A stretch of DNA of 6,724 bases from an uncultured Clostridia bacterium. Its GTDB lineage: Bacteria > Bacillota > Clostridia > TANB77 > CAG-508. This document shows, piece by piece, positions 4,648 to 6,724 of this stretch (its first letter is position 1; each line of letters starts with the position of its first letter). The position numbers and the translations under genes were made by a program. A model generated the notes under the pieces. It searched no databases and was not told the DNA's origin. It saw only the letters and a program-made list of their open reading frames with translations. The stretch lies in contig CAKOZB010000081.1 in NCBI GenBank assembly GCA_934131055.1, positions 1-6,724 on the forward strand. The letters run 5' to 3'.

Positions 4648-5697
4648 TTATGTAGTTAAATTTTTGTAGTTAAAATATGAATGAATTACGTTCAATTCTT
4701 CTTTATTCTTATAATAATCACAACTATTTTTACTTTTAATTTTATCAGACAAATAAGTAATATTATCTAAAAAATTGAAAACTATTTCTGACAATACGTC
4801 ATTACAACAAAATTTTGGATGTAACATATATACGTTATAAAACTCATTTATACATTTATTTGTCCAGTCTTTTAAGACATCAGATATATTACCATCAATA
4901 TTTGAAAAGGTTGATAACATATAATTATTTTTAATATCAAAATTCTTTACTAGTGTATCATTACTTCCTTTATATATTTTATAGATTCCTAAAATAAAAC
5001 CTTTTGCCGCCTTATTATAAGCAATGCCAAATTTCCAGACATTTGGAAACAAAGTATCTTTTATAATCTTTAAATCATGATCAAAACGATAATTAACTTT
5101 ATCAATTTCTTCTTGCATTAATTAATAATATTTATTAGGACCATTCACGTATGAGGTTACTAATGCATTTTCGTCCTTATTAATTATTAACGTTTTAAGT
5201 TTTGCATAATTGACTATTTGTTCTATAAATCTATTTTCTTCATATAAATCACCATCATCGAATTTTATTCTCTTGGTCTCCTGATTATTAAAATTTATTT
5301 TTTTTATATATTCTTTAGTAATTATCTTATAATATAATTTTTTATTTTTAATGTCACTTAAAAACAACACCACTGGATTAAAAGATTTATTATATTTTAC
5401 AACATTTAAAACTTTTGTATCACAATCATAATTATATGGTTTGTTTTCATCATATTCTTCTGGTAATGTTTTACTTTGAACTTACACAATAATTCTATCA
5501 TGCTTGTTTTTATCTAAAATACTGATTCTACCATCTAAACCAGGTATTTTATCTGCTTCAGTTATTCTTACTTTTATTCTATTATTTTTTTCTAATAAGT
5601 CCCTAATAAGAGAAATTGATTTACTTTCCTTAAAATCATTATCTGATATCTTTCCCATATTAACTTTTTTATCTAGTTCAAACATAAATTCATCCAT
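4648..5697 (-). pseudogene. DUF4365-type PD-(D/E)XK nuclease-like gene with two in-frame TAA stops
   Basis: Three open pieces (5697-5485, 5481-5125 and 5121-4651) share one reading frame and are separated only by TAA codons at 5482-5484 (codon 72) and 5122-5124 (codon 192). No indel is needed to join them, giving one product of 349 codons. The start ATG 5697 has AAAGGAGG (5708-5715) 10 bases upstream. The N-terminal part resembles DUF4365 proteins, which have a PD-(D/E)XK nuclease-like fold and are common near defence genes. It shows ITEADKIPGLDGRISIL, then DRIIV-stop-VQSKTLP, matching the acidic residue and V-Q-x-K strand of the active site; then PVVLFLSDIKNKKLYYKIIT and a C-terminal region with DHDLKIIK...FPNVWKFGIAY. 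The first stop sits directly in the catalytic strand. The piece after the second stop begins LMQEEIDKV with no SD, so independent translation is unlikely. A 14-bp tandem duplication (4651-4674) may also have shifted the last codons. It is most likely inactive; a sequencing error would have to have occurred twice. Confidence 0.8.
4651..4674 (-). repeat. Tandem TGTAGTTAAA repeat at the 3' end of the nuclease pseudogene
   Basis: TGTAGTTAAA occurs at 4651-4660 and 4665-4674 with a 14-base period. The repeat encodes the present C-terminus (FNYKNLTT-stop). Deleting one unit would change frame and extend the protein by about ten residues, ending with KEYKNLKVYI. Confidence 0.5.
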
Positions 5698-5745
5698 AAT
5701 GCCAATTCCTCCTTTCTATAGTTATCAAAGAATCTACACATTTTT

Positions 5746-5751
5746 ATTATA
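5746..5751 (-). promoter_or_regulatory. Extended -10 element upstream of the nuclease pseudogene
   Basis: TATAAT preceded by TGA lies about 50 bases upstream of ATG 5697. No good -35 hexamer is found at 16-18 bases, so the extended -10 would have to carry the promoter. The upstream DNA is very A/T-rich. Confidence 0.5.
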
Positions 5752-5882
5752 TCATTTATTATTACAATCCGATATTTTTTACCATTTTATCATATTTTTC
5801 TTTCAAAACGGATATCTAACAACACCAGTTCCATCTTTTTTCTTATTCTAATCATCTTATCACTCTACTTATCTTTTATTTA

Positions 5883-5921
5883 TATATAAAAATAGAGTAT
5901 TCGTATATGATAAACTCTATT
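5883..5921 (-). terminator. Probable intrinsic terminator of the RhuM-family gene
   Basis: On the minus strand, AATAGAGT (5914-5921), which overlaps the TAA stop codon of the RhuM gene, pairs perfectly with ACTCTATT (5891-5898) across a 15-base loop. Ts continue after the stem (TTTTTATATATA). The stem is AT-rich, so termination may be leaky. Confidence 0.55.
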
Positions 5922-6724
5922 AATTCTTCGCTTTATCATCAATTTTTTTGCTTATTAATTTTAATGTTTCTAAATATTCTTTTTCCACAGGACTTATTGT
6001 TTTTACTTGATATTTCTTATATTCTCCTTTGGCTTTTTCAATTGCTTTGTTATGACTAATTGTACCTGCACCAACAAGTAACTTTTCTCCAGTACTAGAA
6101 AGGATTGTATCTAGCTGTTTAATATAATCTTCCATATGCATTGGATTATGTCTAATTGCTTGTATTTCAGCAAAATCAAAATATCCAGATACCAAATTAT
6201 TTAAAATTTTTAGTTCTTCTTCAGTTAAATAATTTTTAGCAATTAGAACATCTTGTAATGCTGGAATATCTCCTTTAAATGTAGTTAGTCCCATAAAAGG
6301 CTTTTCTGAATCCGCTCTTTCATAAATTATTTCTGAGGCTGTATGTCCATGCGTAGCGAAGTGAAGTTTATTTTGAACGATTTTGAAGAATTCTAATGTT
6401 TTTTCATCTTTTGGATTATAATCTACAGCAGTTGCATACAAATCGAGAACTTGTCTATATAATACTTTTTCAGATGATCTTATATCTTTAATTCTAGCAA
6501 GTAATTCTTTCCAATAATTACCTCCGCCATTGCCTTTAAGTCTTTCATCATCCATAGTGAAGCCTTTAATCATATATTCTTTTAATCTTTCAGTCGCCCA
6601 TTTTCTAAAATTAGTAGCAACTTTGGATTTTATTCTATATCCTAAAGATATAATCATATCTAAATTGTAATATTTAACTTTTCTTTCAACTTTTCGATTT
6701 CCTTCTTTTTGAACTGTCAAGAAT
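5920..6724 (-). CDS. rhuM: RhuM-family protein, N-terminus outside the window
   Basis: A frame of 267 codons enters from the right edge and ends at TAA 5920-5922. The family is clear from the blocks KYYNLDMIISLGYRIKSKVA, NFRKWATERLKEY, GGGNYWKELLARIKDIRSSEK, YRQVLDLYATAVDYNPKDEK, QNKLHFATHGHTASEIIYERA, EKPFMGLTTFKGD, AKNYLTEEEL and the late HNKAIEKAKGEYKKYQ. These follow the order usual in RhuM proteins (Pfam Virulence_RhuM), which are about 330-350 residues. About 70-80 N-terminal residues, usually a helix-turn-helix-like domain (TQAQMAELF type), therefore lie outside. A TTG at 6720 could be read as a start but falls in the middle of the conserved region, so it is not one. The name comes from a Salmonella pathogenicity-island gene; the biochemical function is not established. 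Such genes are frequent in genomic islands and beside restriction-modification loci. No stop or frameshift is seen in the visible part. It ends 222 bases upstream of the nuclease pseudogene. Confidence 0.9.
   Translation of the reverse strand, partial: FLTVQKEGNRKVERKVKYYNLDMIISLGYRIKSKVATNFRKWATERLKEYMIKGFTMDDERLKGNGGGNYWKELLARIKDIRSSEKVLYRQVLDLYATAVDYNPKDEKTLEFFKIVQNKLHFATHGHTASEIIYERADSEKPFMGLTTFKGDIPALQDVLIAKNYLTEEELKILNNLVSGYFDFAEIQAIRHNPMHMEDYIKQLDTILSSTGEKLLVGAGTISHNKAIEKAKGEYKKYQVKTISPVEKEYLETLKLISKKIDDKAKN

Noticed and set aside
4648..5118. The 156-residue C-terminal piece of the nuclease as an independent gene
   Set aside because: Its ATG has no SD, it lies two codons after an in-frame stop, and its sequence continues the DUF4365-like protein in the same frame.
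5504..5851. Plus-strand hydrophobic frame of 115 codons
   Set aside because: It is antisense to the start and promoter of the nuclease pseudogene; its Leu/Ile/Phe richness follows from reading A-rich coding DNA on the other strand.
5810..5890. Minus-strand stretch reading KKDGTGVVRYPF as a possible remnant of another gene
   Set aside because: Only about 14 codons are open between stops and I cannot link them to any family; chance is enough to explain it.

Overview
The window looks like part of a low-GC Firmicutes chromosome or integrated element, most likely a gut-type clostridium (Lachnospiraceae or Oscillospiraceae kind of organism). The reasons are strong AAGGAGG-type ribosome binding sites, extended -10 promoters (TGA-TATAAT occurs three times), a Glu/Pro-rich repeat surface protein, and very AT-rich accessory genes. 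Nearly all genes lie on the minus strand; the one clear exception is a 57-residue plus-strand gene. Both window ends cut genes: the left end truncates the 3' part of a secreted protein, and the right end truncates the 5' part of a RhuM-family gene. No intergenic stretch exceeds about 225 bases. I saw no tRNA, rRNA, CRISPR array, insertion sequence or attachment site.

Left part (1-1767): a secreted protein with a signal peptide, six degenerate 12-residue Lys/Pro/Glu/Asp repeats and a large unrecognised region that runs off the window. Its promoter is well formed, with a dyad between -35 and -10. Base composition here is clearly richer in G+C than on the right.

Middle part (1768-2743): three small genes. 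Two are on the minus strand: a 56-residue single-pass membrane protein and an 83-residue basic protein, separated by a perfect 10-bp hairpin. Divergent from them is a 57-residue Cys-containing protein with its own consensus promoter and terminator. The leader of the 56-residue gene contains two mutually exclusive base-pairings, one of which would cover its start codon.

Right part (2745-6724): a strongly AT-rich minus-strand accessory block. In transcription order it holds a RhuM-family protein (partial), a DUF4365-type PD-(D/E)XK nuclease-like gene broken by two in-frame TAA codons, a fusion of a GNAT acetyltransferase with an RBBP9/YdeN-like serine hydrolase, and a HAD/NT5C-like 5'-nucleotidase. 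RhuM and DUF4365 proteins are typical accessory or defence-island genes. The acetyltransferase-hydrolase and nucleotidase could form a small-molecule modification pair, but this is inferred only from proximity and shared strand. Only the nuclease is visibly decayed; the other reading frames are intact as far as they can be seen.
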